Assembly: GCF_021729145.1 (NCBI RefSeq)
Contig: NZ_JAJSLW010000016.1
Location: 8,477 to 72,476, forward strand
Length of the DNA stretch: 64,000 nucleotides
Source: Membranihabitans maritimus
GTDB taxonomy: Bacteria > Bacteroidota > Bacteroidia > Chitinophagales > Saprospiraceae
Reading direction: 5' to 3'
The notes below the pieces were generated by a model that was not told the DNA's origin, ran no database searches, and saw only the letters and a list, made by a program, of their open reading frames with translations. Both the position numbers and the translations under genes were made by a program. How positions within the stretch are numbered: position 1 is the stretch's first letter; each line of letters opens with the position of its first letter. Shown here in pieces: positions 45,469 through 53,800 of this stretch.

Positions 45469-46977
45469 ATGAGTTTTCGTTATTGCATTTACTTCATTTT
45501 TATTGCCGTTTTTATTTCATCTTCACAGCTGGCAGGCCAGGAGAAATCTAATAAAACCGAACAAAGTAATTCAAAGGCAAGTGCCTCTACCATCCGAAGT
45601 AAAGGTACCGTTGAAAAGGCAATAAGACCTAATATACGTACTTCCGGTGGCCCGGAAGCAAAATATAAAAAGTCCCGGACCAACCCTACTTATCCAAAGC
45701 ATGAAACCACTTCAAACGGTCCGAATATTATAGTGATTATTCCGGATGATTTGGGATGGGCTGATATTGGATACAACGGTTCGGAAATATTGACCCCCCA
45801 CCTGGACCAATTGGCAAATACTGGCATCAAAATGAATCAACATTACGTAATGCCTACCTGCACTCCCACCCGGGTAAGCTTTTTAACAGGAAAATATCCC
45901 AGCAGATACGGCATCCTAGGTCCGGATTATGGTGAAGTGATCGATGTTGGTGATCCCACCATATCCTCTTTATTTCAACAAGAAGGATACCGCACTGCTA
46001 TTGCTGGTAAATGGCATATGGGTTCCCCTCCTTACACACCGTTAAAATATGGATTCGAAACATCGTATGGATACTTTGATGGCCAAATCGACCCATACAC
46101 CCACGAATATAAAACCGAGACCAAATTAACAAGTAGACAATCATGGCATCGCAATGACGAATATTTAACAGAGGAAGGTCATGCCACCGATTTGATCACC
46201 AATGAAGCACTGAGAGTAATCAATGAAAATAACAAGTCTCCATTCTTCCTCTACCTGGCCTACAGTGTTCCGCATTATCCCCTTAAAGAGCCGGAGAAGT
46301 GGACCTCAATGTACGATCATTTAAATATATCCGAATCACGAAAATGGTATGCTGCCAGTGTGACCCATATGGATGATGGGATTGGAAAAATTATAGCGGC
46401 ATTGGAAGAAACCGGACAAAGGGAAAATACGATAATTCTCTTCATCAGCGACAATGGTGGTCAAAAAAGCTGGCAAAGCACCTCAGAATATCACGGAGCT
46501 TATGCGGATAAGCCCCACGATGTACTTGGTAACAATTTTCCCTTGCGCGGTTGGAAAACAAATCTTTATGAAGGGGGAATCCGTGTCCCTGCATTTGTCA
46601 ATTGGGAAGGACAACTCAAACCTGGAGCAACGAACATCCCCATTCATGTAGCTGATTGGTTACCTACCTTACTTCAAATGACACGATCCAACCAAAATGA
46701 AAATGCAATTCCTGTCGATGGAATAGACATCTGGCCTTACCTTCGAAATAAATCGGAAAGTGCTGCCGAAAGAACAATGTATTGGAAAATAAGGGGCGCA
46801 ACTGCCGTAAGAAAGGGACCCTGGAAATTAATACACAACCGGGATTCTGATAGAAAAGAACTATACAACCTGGACGATGACTTTCGCGAAAGTAAAGACC
46901 TGAGTGAATCCAACCCTGAAAAAGTGGAAGAATTATTAAATGTAGAAAATGAGATAGCAAAAGCCGACAGGGAATAA
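45469..46977 (+). CDS. Sulfatase, secreted
   Basis: 502 residues. A signal peptide (to about residue 23) is followed by a ~60-residue polar, low-complexity Ser/Lys linker, longer than in the two neighbours. The sulfatase domain then starts at PNIIVIIPDDLGW (Asp93, Asp94). The formylglycine motif is CTPTRVSFLTG with Cys131; AGKWHMG, LAYSVPHYPL and FISDNGG follow. It resembles arylsulfatase B-like enzymes in motif pattern. It is 128 bp after the preceding sulfatase gene and is followed by an amidohydrolase. Confidence 0.93.
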   Translation: MSFRYCIYFIFIAVFISSSQLAGQEKSNKTEQSNSKASASTIRSKGTVEKAIRPNIRTSGGPEAKYKKSRTNPTYPKHETTSNGPNIIVIIPDDLGWADIGYNGSEILTPHLDQLANTGIKMNQHYVMPTCTPTRVSFLTGKYPSRYGILGPDYGEVIDVGDPTISSLFQQEGYRTAIAGKWHMGSPPYTPLKYGFETSYGYFDGQIDPYTHEYKTETKLTSRQSWHRNDEYLTEEGHATDLITNEALRVINENNKSPFFLYLAYSVPHYPLKEPEKWTSMYDHLNISESRKWYAASVTHMDDGIGKIIAALEETGQRENTIILFISDNGGQKSWQSTSEYHGAYADKPHDVLGNNFPLRGWKTNLYEGGIRVPAFVNWEGQLKPGATNIPIHVADWLPTLLQMTRSNQNENAIPVDGIDIWPYLRNKSESAAERTMYWKIRGATAVRKGPWKLIHNRDSDRKELYNLDDDFRESKDLSESNPEKVEELLNVENEIAKADRE

Positions 46978-47055
46978 TCTCAAAACAATCTGGATGTCTC
47001 CCATAGAAGCATTAAAATCAAATTCATTTTATTAGATCAATACCAACCCTTAATC

Positions 47056-48150
47056 ATGAAAATATCATTTTTTGTTTTATGCAGTGTTTTGATTTCCTCT
47101 TTAATTACTTCCGCACAAAAAATGGATTTTGAAGAGTATGATCCCCCTTCTACCCTGGTAGTTCCAGGAGAGGAAATCACCAAAGCCAGGTACCCGTTCA
47201 TAGATGTACACAACCACCAATTCGGGATGCCGGATATGGACCTTGGAGAACTTGTTGAAGAAATGGATAAACTCAATATGAAAGTAATGGTCAATCTCTC
47301 CGGACGGGGAAGGGGGTCTGAGGAACACCTCAAGGGAGCCCTTGAAAATGTACATTCCAATTATCCCAATAGATTTATCGTTTTTACCAATATAAATTTC
47401 AACAATATAGACGAACCGGGGTGGACAGAAAATGCCGTTGCACAGTTAGAAAAAGATGTAAAAATGGGAGCCAATGGCCTGAAAGTCTATAAAAGCCTGG
47501 GAATGGACAATACCGACACGAAAGGTAATCGGGTTAAAATCGATGACCCACGTATAGCTCCAGTATGGGAAAAATGCGGAGCATTGGGTATTCCTGTATT
47601 GATACACTCTGCAGATCCCAAACCTTTTTGGTCTCCTCACGATAACCAAAACGAAAGATGGTTGGAACTCAAGCTAAGGTCTGGCAGAAAACGTTCTGAT
47701 TCGACTACGGCTCCGTGGCAAACCATAATTGATGAACAACACAACATTTTCAGGAAACACAAGAATACTACATTCATCAATGCACACCTGGGATGGTATG
47801 CTAATGACCTGGCTACGCTGGGAAAACTAATGGATAAATTTCCCAATATGTATAGTGAAATAGGGGCGGTAATTGCGGAACTGGGAAGACAACCCCGATT
47901 CGCAAAAGCCTTCCTTACCAAATACCAGGACCGGGTAATGTTTGGAAAGGATGCATGGAATCCCGAGGAATATTATACGTATTTTCGCGTCCTCGAATCC
48001 GATGATGAATATTTCCCTTATTACAAAAGGTACCATGCATTCTGGAAAATGTACGGACTGGACCTTGATGACGAAGTTCTAAAGAAGTTGTATTATAAAA
48101 ACGCCCTGAAAATAATACCCCATATCGATAAGAGTTTGTTCCCGGAGTAA
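47056..48150 (+). CDS. Amidohydrolase family (amidohydrolase_2), secreted
   Basis: 364 residues with a signal peptide (MKISFFVLCSVLISSLITSAQ). It is a metal-dependent TIM barrel with the DVHNHQF pair, IHSADPKPFW, INAHLGWYAND and the final metal aspartate in FGKDAWNPEEY. This family includes decarboxylases and hydrolases acting on lactones or aromatic acids; the substrate here is unknown. Position after three sulfatases suggests a role in processing a desulfated product, but this is inference. Confidence 0.87.
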   Translation: MKISFFVLCSVLISSLITSAQKMDFEEYDPPSTLVVPGEEITKARYPFIDVHNHQFGMPDMDLGELVEEMDKLNMKVMVNLSGRGRGSEEHLKGALENVHSNYPNRFIVFTNINFNNIDEPGWTENAVAQLEKDVKMGANGLKVYKSLGMDNTDTKGNRVKIDDPRIAPVWEKCGALGIPVLIHSADPKPFWSPHDNQNERWLELKLRSGRKRSDSTTAPWQTIIDEQHNIFRKHKNTTFINAHLGWYANDLATLGKLMDKFPNMYSEIGAVIAELGRQPRFAKAFLTKYQDRVMFGKDAWNPEEYYTYFRVLESDDEYFPYYKRYHAFWKMYGLDLDDEVLKKLYYKNALKIIPHIDKSLFPE

Positions 48151-48228
48151 TTAAAATGGTAAATCTGCTTAAGTACTTATTAATCGATCGAAGTCATGTG
48201 ATAAACTCTGACATGAACTCGAAAAATA

Positions 48229-48268
48229 TCGTACCCCAAGAGTACTTTTTGAGGTACGACACCTTTTC
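48229..48268. terminator. Possible bidirectional terminator hairpin
   Basis: TCGTACC (48229-48235) pairs with GGTACGA (48253-48259), with a partly self-complementary loop, then CACCTTTT. It lies between two convergent genes. The stem is weak, so this is tentative. Confidence 0.35.
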
Positions 48269-48273
48269 AGTTA

Positions 48274-48651
48274 CTATTTTACCTCTCCCCGTATAGTAAG
48301 CACGACAGGCTCATCGGATTGATTGGTATACACTCGTATGGTTTTAGTGAATTTACCCAACTTCGCGGCATTATAGGTAGCCTTAATCTCTGAAGTAGCT
48401 CCCGGCAAAATTGGCTCTTTACTATAGTCAGATGCCGTACATCCGCAACTAGTCTTTACGTTTTTGATAACCAGGGGGCCTTCATTATCATTGGTTACAC
48501 GAAAAATAACCTCTACCGGTTTGCCCTGTTCAATGACTGCAAAGTTAAATTCTGTAAATTCCCATTCGACCGGAGGATCGACAAAGTCCATAGCCAAACC
48601 ATAAGAAACACCAGAGAAGGAAAGGAGTAATGCTAATACAAGATTTTTCAT
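48274..48651 (-). CDS. DUF1573 domain-containing protein
   Basis: 125 residues: a signal peptide (to about residue 20), then a single immunoglobulin-like DUF1573 domain with EFNFAVIEQGKPVEVIFRVTN, the CGCTASDYSKEPILPG segment with its conserved CGC, and a C-terminal strand pattern ending in VVLTIRGEVK. Secreted DUF1573 proteins are very common in Bacteroidota, and their function is unknown. It is a single gene, divergent from the two-component system. Confidence 0.92.
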   Translation of the reverse strand: MKNLVLALLLSFSGVSYGLAMDFVDPPVEWEFTEFNFAVIEQGKPVEVIFRVTNDNEGPLVIKNVKTSCGCTASDYSKEPILPGATSEIKATYNAAKLGKFTKTIRVYTNQSDEPVVLTIRGEVK

Positions 48652-48864
48652 AATAATTTATTTTTGTGAATCAATACGACAAATCTATAGACACTAATGA
48701 TGATAGCATGTTAACCGGTATTCAATGTTTGTTAATGAGTTGTTAATAGCTTATTTTCAACCTATTATAATGACTATTTTGGATCTCATTAAAAAATGAT
48801 TGTAAATCTACGGGATAGCTTTAATTGAATTATAGGCGATCACATATTCCAGGATCAATTAAGA

Positions 48865-50127
48865 ATGTCAGGTAAAAAAATATATGCAGTTCTTATACCT
48901 GCTTTACTAGCAATAGCAGGTATTGTTATAGTACAGGGTTTTTGGTTAAAAAATGCCTGGGACTCCGGTAAAAGAGCATTTGAAGAAAAAGTACATATTG
49001 CATTGACCAAGGTAGCTGAAGATATTTCTAATCTAACAAGAGCCCAACTCCCGGCTACAGATCTCATTAGCCAGATGTCCGGGAACTACTATATCGTACA
49101 CTTGAACCAAACTATTGACGCAAACAGTCTTGAATTCTATTTAAAACGTGAATTTGAAGACATTAATTTGATTACAGATTTTGAATATGGTATTTATGAT
49201 TGCTACACGGACCAAATGGTATATGGCAACTATATAACCAAGGAGTCAGAGACTAGAGAAAAGGTAGAAAATCAACTCCCTAAATACAATGATTTTATTT
49301 ATTACTTTGGTGTTAGATTCCCTAATAAAACAAAATTTATTTATTCTGTTTGGTGGCTACCACTTCTCCTATCCTCTATTTTATTACTCTCAATTTTCTT
49401 TATTCTTTACGCTCTTAAAGAATTAATCAGTCAACGGAAACTATCCCGAATGCAAAAGTCCTTCATAAATAATATGACGCATGAAATGAAAACGCCCCTA
49501 AGTAGCCTGAAAATAAGTGCAGAAGTCTTATCTAAAAGTCACATTATTTCCAAGGATCCCAGGCTTAGCCAATATGTACAAATTATGCTTGATCAAAGTG
49601 AACACTTAAACAGTCAGGTCAACAGGGTATTGGAAATAGCATCAACTCAAACTGCTAATTTTCGCTTGAAAAAGGAAAAACTGAACGCAATTTCAGAGAT
49701 TGCCATTATCAGGGAATTAATGATAAAACGATATAATCTAAGGAAAGAACAAATTTCCATGAATAGTGGAGAAACCAAAGACATTTATGCTGATTCTTTT
49801 CATTTTAAAAATATAATCAAAAACATATTAGACAACGCTATTAAATATAGTATCGGTACAATAGCTGTTGATATCCAAATCTTTTCATTAGCCCATACCT
49901 TAGTCCTTCAATTTTCAGATAAGGGAATTGGAATCGATCAAAAAGACCTGGAAAATATCGGAAAACAATTCTTTCGTGTTGACCAGGGGGATTTGCACAG
50001 GGTAAAGGGGTTCGGACTCGGACTCCACTATGTTGTTAATGTGTGCAAAGCACATAAGTGGGAATTCCGGATAAATAGTATAAAAGATATAGGTACAACT
50101 GTAAAAATTGAAATCCCATATGGTTGA
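48865..50127 (+). CDS. Sensor histidine kinase, membrane-bound
   Basis: 420 residues. TM1 is at ~8-26, a ~130-residue periplasmic sensor region follows, then TM2 (~161-184). The cytoplasmic part has the H-box NNMTHEMKTPLSSLK with phosphorylated His206, N-box NILDNAIKYS, G1 FSDKGIGID, and G2 GFGLGLHYV. No HAMP or PAS domain is obvious. It overlaps the response regulator gene by 8 bp, so they form one signalling pair. The periplasmic region resembles no sensor domain I know. Confidence 0.93.
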   Translation: MSGKKIYAVLIPALLAIAGIVIVQGFWLKNAWDSGKRAFEEKVHIALTKVAEDISNLTRAQLPATDLISQMSGNYYIVHLNQTIDANSLEFYLKREFEDINLITDFEYGIYDCYTDQMVYGNYITKESETREKVENQLPKYNDFIYYFGVRFPNKTKFIYSVWWLPLLLSSILLLSIFFILYALKELISQRKLSRMQKSFINNMTHEMKTPLSSLKISAEVLSKSHIISKDPRLSQYVQIMLDQSEHLNSQVNRVLEIASTQTANFRLKKEKLNAISEIAIIRELMIKRYNLRKEQISMNSGETKDIYADSFHFKNIIKNILDNAIKYSIGTIAVDIQIFSLAHTLVLQFSDKGIGIDQKDLENIGKQFFRVDQGDLHRVKGFGLGLHYVVNVCKAHKWEFRINSIKDIGTTVKIEIPYG

Positions 50128-50809
50128 AAAAGCAAAAATACTGTTAGTAGAAGACGATATTACACTTGGATTTGTAACCAGGGACAACCTGGAACTTAAT
50201 AACTATGAAATACTATATGCCGATACAGGTGAGAAAGCACTTCAAATCTTCAGAGAAAAAGAAATTGATCTAGTCATCCTGGACATTATGCTGCCAGATA
50301 TCAACGGGTTTGACATCGCCGAAAAGATCCGGTTCCAGGATAAAAATCTTCCAATTATCTTCCTTTCTGCAAAATCCCTTGTTGAAGACCGGATCAAAGG
50401 CCTTAGGTTAGGGGCAGACGACTATATAGTAAAACCTTTTAGTATAGAAGAATTAATCCTTAGGATCAATGTATTTCTCAAACGGAAATACGGGTCAGGG
50501 ATCCAAGATTCAAGTATCCGGATAAGCAGTTATATTTTTGATTACCGCAACTTGATATTACAAAATGGTGAATTCAACCAAAACCTCACACAAAAAGAAG
50601 CGGACGTACTAAAGATACTTACTGAGAATCAAAACAACATTTGCAAACGACATGAAATATTGATTGCAGTATGGGGTGAAGATGACTACTTCCTCGGACG
50701 CAGTCTCGATGTATTTATAAGCCGATTGCGAAAATACTTACGGAAAGACCCTAATATATCTATAGAAAATATTCATAGTGTGGGATTTAAGTTGAAAGTA
50801 ATGACATAA
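50120..50809 (+). CDS. Response regulator, OmpR/PhoB family
   Basis: 229 residues. The receiver domain has EDD (11-13), the phosphoacceptor Asp55 in VILDIMLPD and the lysine of VKPFS. A winged-helix DNA-binding domain follows, with LTQKEADVLKILTENQNN and the recognition segment GRSLDVFISRLRKYL. ATG at 50120 is used; an in-frame TTG at 50108 is less likely. It is the partner of the preceding kinase. Targets are unknown. Confidence 0.94.
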   Translation: MVEKAKILLVEDDITLGFVTRDNLELNNYEILYADTGEKALQIFREKEIDLVILDIMLPDINGFDIAEKIRFQDKNLPIIFLSAKSLVEDRIKGLRLGADDYIVKPFSIEELILRINVFLKRKYGSGIQDSSIRISSYIFDYRNLILQNGEFNQNLTQKEADVLKILTENQNNICKRHEILIAVWGEDDYFLGRSLDVFISRLRKYLRKDPNISIENIHSVGFKLKVMT

Positions 50810-50839
50810 TTTTTTCGAGAAGACAGTTTATACTCCTCC

Positions 50840-50990
50840 CGTTTTGGCCGCGAAACGCAAAAAAATGACTGGCTTGTCCTGGCAAATCCACCGGGGTTCA
50901 ATGGGCAGAGAAAAATGACTAATATCGAAAAAATATACGAATACTTAGCAGGTGGTACGCCGTCGCGAAAGCATTCGGTATCGGGATTTC
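50840..50990 (+). repeat. Degenerate dispersed repeat, copy 2
   Basis: Related block by block to 43661-43850 (GGCTTGTCCTGGCAAATCCA, GGGGTTCAATGGG-AGAG-AAAATGA, CGAAAGCATTCGGTATCGG). In both copies one frame reads a similar short peptide (RGSxGRxK), which may mean a decayed transposase or other mobile gene. Nothing intact remains. Confidence 0.45.
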
Positions 50991-51060
50991 ATACATCAAG
51001 TGCCATGCGTATAGAATAAAATTATAAGTAGTGGAATTCACTAATATAACGTGAGTTCGA

Positions 51061-51210
51061 CAGCGTAAGTAAGAGCCCCTGAAGGGGCGAAATATTCCTA
51101 ACCCTGGGTGCCCAACCCAGGGTGGGAAACAAGTTGAATCGTCGATTCTGGCATTGATTTCCACAAAGTCCCTATAGGGATGACTTTGCCAGATGCCTTG
51201 GGCATTGCAT
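51061..51210 (-). repeat. Dispersed palindromic element, copy C
   Basis: Read on the minus strand it begins AATGCCCAAGGCATCTGGC and ends with CCCCTTCAGGGGCTC, matching 5488-5645 nearly throughout and parts of 105-235. It contains a perfect hairpin around ACCCTGGGT-GCCCA-ACCCAGGGT. It lies between the response regulator and the MFS gene. Confidence 0.7.
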
Positions 51211-51267
51211 TTTCAGCAAAAATAATGACAGAATCAATTATTCTTCGAACTGACGTTAATATATGTA

Positions 51268-52488
51268 CTAGTGCGCCTGACGGATATTAGGCAAAAACCC
51301 CGTTACAATACCTAATAACGGAAGAAATCCACAAAGCCAAAATACATATTCTATACTGGTGGAATCAGCTAAATTCCCTAATACGGCCGAACCTATCCCC
51401 CCCATTCCAAAGGCAAAACCAAAAAACAATCCCGAAATCATACCCACCTTCCCGGGCATTAATTCCTGGGCATATACCAGGATTGCGGAAAATGCAGATG
51501 ACAGGATAATACCAATAATAATTGACAGGACGACTACCCAAAACAAACTTACATGTGGCAGTAATAGAGCGAAAGGTGCTGCTCCTAATATTGAAATCCA
51601 TATGACATACTTTCGTCCGAAGCGATCTCCCAGTGGCCCTCCCATAAAAGTACCTGCAGCAACAGCTGCCAGGAAAACAAATAAGTATACCTGGGATTGC
51701 TGGATCGTGACACCAAATTTCTCAATCAGGAAAAAAGTAAAATAACTCGACATACAAGCCATATAAAAATACTTTGAGAAAATAAGGATCAGCAAAATTA
51801 CAATAGCAAAAGAGATTCGGCTTTTGCTCACTTTCATTCCGGACAAGTCAATAGAATCGGCACTATCCTTATTCCGGTTCCTGGCCTGTAAATAATCCCT
51901 GTACCATCTTCCTACTTTTAATAAAGCAAATATTGCAAGCACAGCAGCAATTCCAAACCACAAGATATTTGTTTGTCCATAAGGGATAATAAGCAATGCT
52001 GCCAATAAAGGGCCTATGGCACTCCCTGCATTCCCTCCAATCTGAAAAATCGATTGTGCAAGCCCTCTCTGGCCACCTGACGCCATATAGGCTACCCGGG
52101 AAGATTCAGGATGGAAAATAGAAGATCCAACCCCAACCAAACCTACGGAAAACAATATAATAGCAAAATTTGGGGCCCTTGACAATACCATTAATCCGAT
52201 TAGAGAAAATACCATTCCAACGGCCAGGGAAAAAGGTCTGGGATTTTTATCAGTGTACATACCTACCAATGGCTGTAATAATGAAGCAGTCAACTGAAAT
52301 ACCAACGTAATTACCCCGATTTGGGTAAAATTTAATTGATAATTATCCTTCAACATGGGGTATACAGATGGGATGACAGACTGTAACATATCATTGAGCA
52401 TATGAGCAAAACTAATCGAAAAAAGAATCGGATAAACCGTTTTTTGGGGTTGATCACGAGCTAAAAGTAATTCAGTAGATTTTTTCAT
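51268..52488 (-). CDS. MFS transporter, Fsr (fosmidomycin-resistance)-like
   Basis: 406 residues with 12 membrane segments. SFAHMLNDMLQSVIPSVYPMLK near the N-terminus, the MYTDKNPRP loop and GVGSSIFHPESSRVAYMASGGQRG are typical of the Fsr/YfnI-like MFS subgroup. It probably exports or imports a small solute; with its neighbours, a sugar acid or similar ligand is plausible. Its upstream region has the same TCATCTGATGA palindrome as the adjacent regulator gene, so it is probably a direct regulon member. Confidence 0.88.
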   Translation of the reverse strand: MKKSTELLLARDQPQKTVYPILFSISFAHMLNDMLQSVIPSVYPMLKDNYQLNFTQIGVITLVFQLTASLLQPLVGMYTDKNPRPFSLAVGMVFSLIGLMVLSRAPNFAIILFSVGLVGVGSSIFHPESSRVAYMASGGQRGLAQSIFQIGGNAGSAIGPLLAALLIIPYGQTNILWFGIAAVLAIFALLKVGRWYRDYLQARNRNKDSADSIDLSGMKVSKSRISFAIVILLILIFSKYFYMACMSSYFTFFLIEKFGVTIQQSQVYLFVFLAAVAAGTFMGGPLGDRFGRKYVIWISILGAAPFALLLPHVSLFWVVVLSIIIGIILSSAFSAILVYAQELMPGKVGMISGLFFGFAFGMGGIGSAVLGNLADSTSIEYVFWLCGFLPLLGIVTGFLPNIRQAH

Positions 52489-52515
52489 GCTATATAATTA
52501 CAAAAATTAATCTGA

Positions 52516-52526
52516 TCATCTGATGA
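52516..52526. promoter_or_regulatory. Operator TCATCTGATGA upstream of the MFS gene
   Basis: A near-perfect palindrome 28 bp upstream of the MFS start codon. It lies within ATCATCTGATGAAT, which also occurs before the regulator gene at 53252-53265. It is a likely binding site of the FadR-type regulator. Confidence 0.65.
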
Positions 52527-52578
52527 ATATAAATACAAGAAGATACCTTTTCCATTTCCTCCTGGCATAATTCAGTTT

Positions 52579-53238
52579 TTAGGTATGGGAAATAATTCCA
52601 GCCGCTGCTTCTCTTGCCCGCTCAGGATCTTTATCCTTAATTGCTCGAAATAAATCCTCATGAACATCCTGGGTTTTGATATAAATATCCGTGTTGGGAT
52701 AGGCCCTAGAATATGCCGTTCTCATTCTTTTTGACAAAATCTTATACAAGTCCGAGAGTACACTATTTTTAGAAGCCTCTGCTATACTTATATGATAATT
52801 AACATCGGCATCCACACAAGAATTTAAATCCCCCTTATTAGCCATTTTCATTCTCAGGGACAGGAATTTCTCTATCCGTAAAATATCTTTATCCGTCCGA
52901 CAAATGGCAGCCTTCTCGGCCACTTTGACATCCAACATTTTGCGTACTTCTTCTATTTCGTCAATATGTGCCCGATTTAACCGCTGCATTAAGGGTTCAG
53001 CACCTTCTTCAACTTCATTAATAAAGGTTCCTACCCCTTGCTTTACTTCGACAAGACCAGAATGAGAAAGAATCCTAACAGCTTCGCGGATTGTAGACCT
53101 TCCTACACCAAAATGATTCATCAAATCAGGCTCAGTAGGTAGTTTATCCCCCGCCTGGTAACTCCCCAAAGAAATTTGCTCCTGTAGCTTAATGGCCACT
53201 TTTTGCGCTAAAGACTGTCTTTTAACAAAATTTGACAT
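52579..53238 (-). CDS. FadR/GntR family transcriptional regulator (FCD domain)
   Basis: 219 residues. The N-terminal winged helix has GDKLPTEPDLMNHFGVGRSTIREAVRILSHSGLVEVKQGVGTFI (~31-75). The C-terminal all-helical FCD domain carries the metal/ligand histidines and aspartate (VDADVNYHISIAEAS, and the terminal-helix HEDLFRAI). It most likely represses sugar or sugar-acid catabolic genes and is released by an acidic ligand. The same palindrome precedes this gene and the MFS gene, which points to autoregulation and control of the transporter. Confidence 0.93.
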   Translation of the reverse strand: MSNFVKRQSLAQKVAIKLQEQISLGSYQAGDKLPTEPDLMNHFGVGRSTIREAVRILSHSGLVEVKQGVGTFINEVEEGAEPLMQRLNRAHIDEIEEVRKMLDVKVAEKAAICRTDKDILRIEKFLSLRMKMANKGDLNSCVDADVNYHISIAEASKNSVLSDLYKILSKRMRTAYSRAYPNTDIYIKTQDVHEDLFRAIKDKDPERAREAAAGIISHT

Positions 53239-53253
53239 ACCAAATACATCTTA

Positions 53254-53264
53254 TCATCTGATGA
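53254..53264. promoter_or_regulatory. Operator TCATCTGATGA upstream of the regulator gene
   Basis: The second exact copy of the palindrome, 16 bp before the FadR-type gene start. It fits FadR/UxuR-class sites, with an odd-length dyad centred on one base pair. Confidence 0.65.
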
Positions 53265-53439
53265 ATGTAAACTTACTAAAAATATTGACAATAATGCAGA
53301 TTATTCTAAACAGCTCTTACCTAAGCTTACAAAGAAAACAGGTCAATCCACCAAAGAATATACTCCAAAAATTATAGAAAGAAGGTATAAGTTTGTGTGC
53401 AAAATTATTCCTAGACGGACAAATTCATTCATTTCTGAT

Positions 53440-53760
53440 TGGTTTGGTATCCACACGCACATTCGGAATCTTACAAATGTCGGACTGAGAGCGTCGACAA
53501 CCAGTTTGACCGAGCTTATCGTCTAGTTTCCAGTCGCATCACTCACGTCGAAGTCCTTAGTGGAAGCAACGGCTATTGGTGTAATTGGCACCTCCCCTCT
53601 CAATCAAAATTTTGAAGTTCTGTAACCAGTCAGGTCCTGGTTTTTATTCATGGCTCAAACAGGACATCATGGTATGTATCGCCACTAGGTTACCCCACCC
53701 GAATAGCCGTCACCTTCGATTCGGTATCAAAGATACAGGCTGAACCGCCTGGAAGTATAA
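53440..53760 (-). pseudogene. Decayed region, possible transposase remnant
   Basis: On the minus strand one frame reads VPITPIAVASTKDFDVSDATGN before a stop. This is reminiscent of the IS4/IS5-type segment around the second catalytic Asp (P-x-AV--A---HDS). No open frame covers the region and base composition is more GC-rich than the flanks. The identification is weak. It separates the regulator from the aldo/keto reductase gene. Confidence 0.25.
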
Positions 53761-53800
53761 TACTGCAATTTCTTCGGGTTAAAATAAGACAAACTTATAA

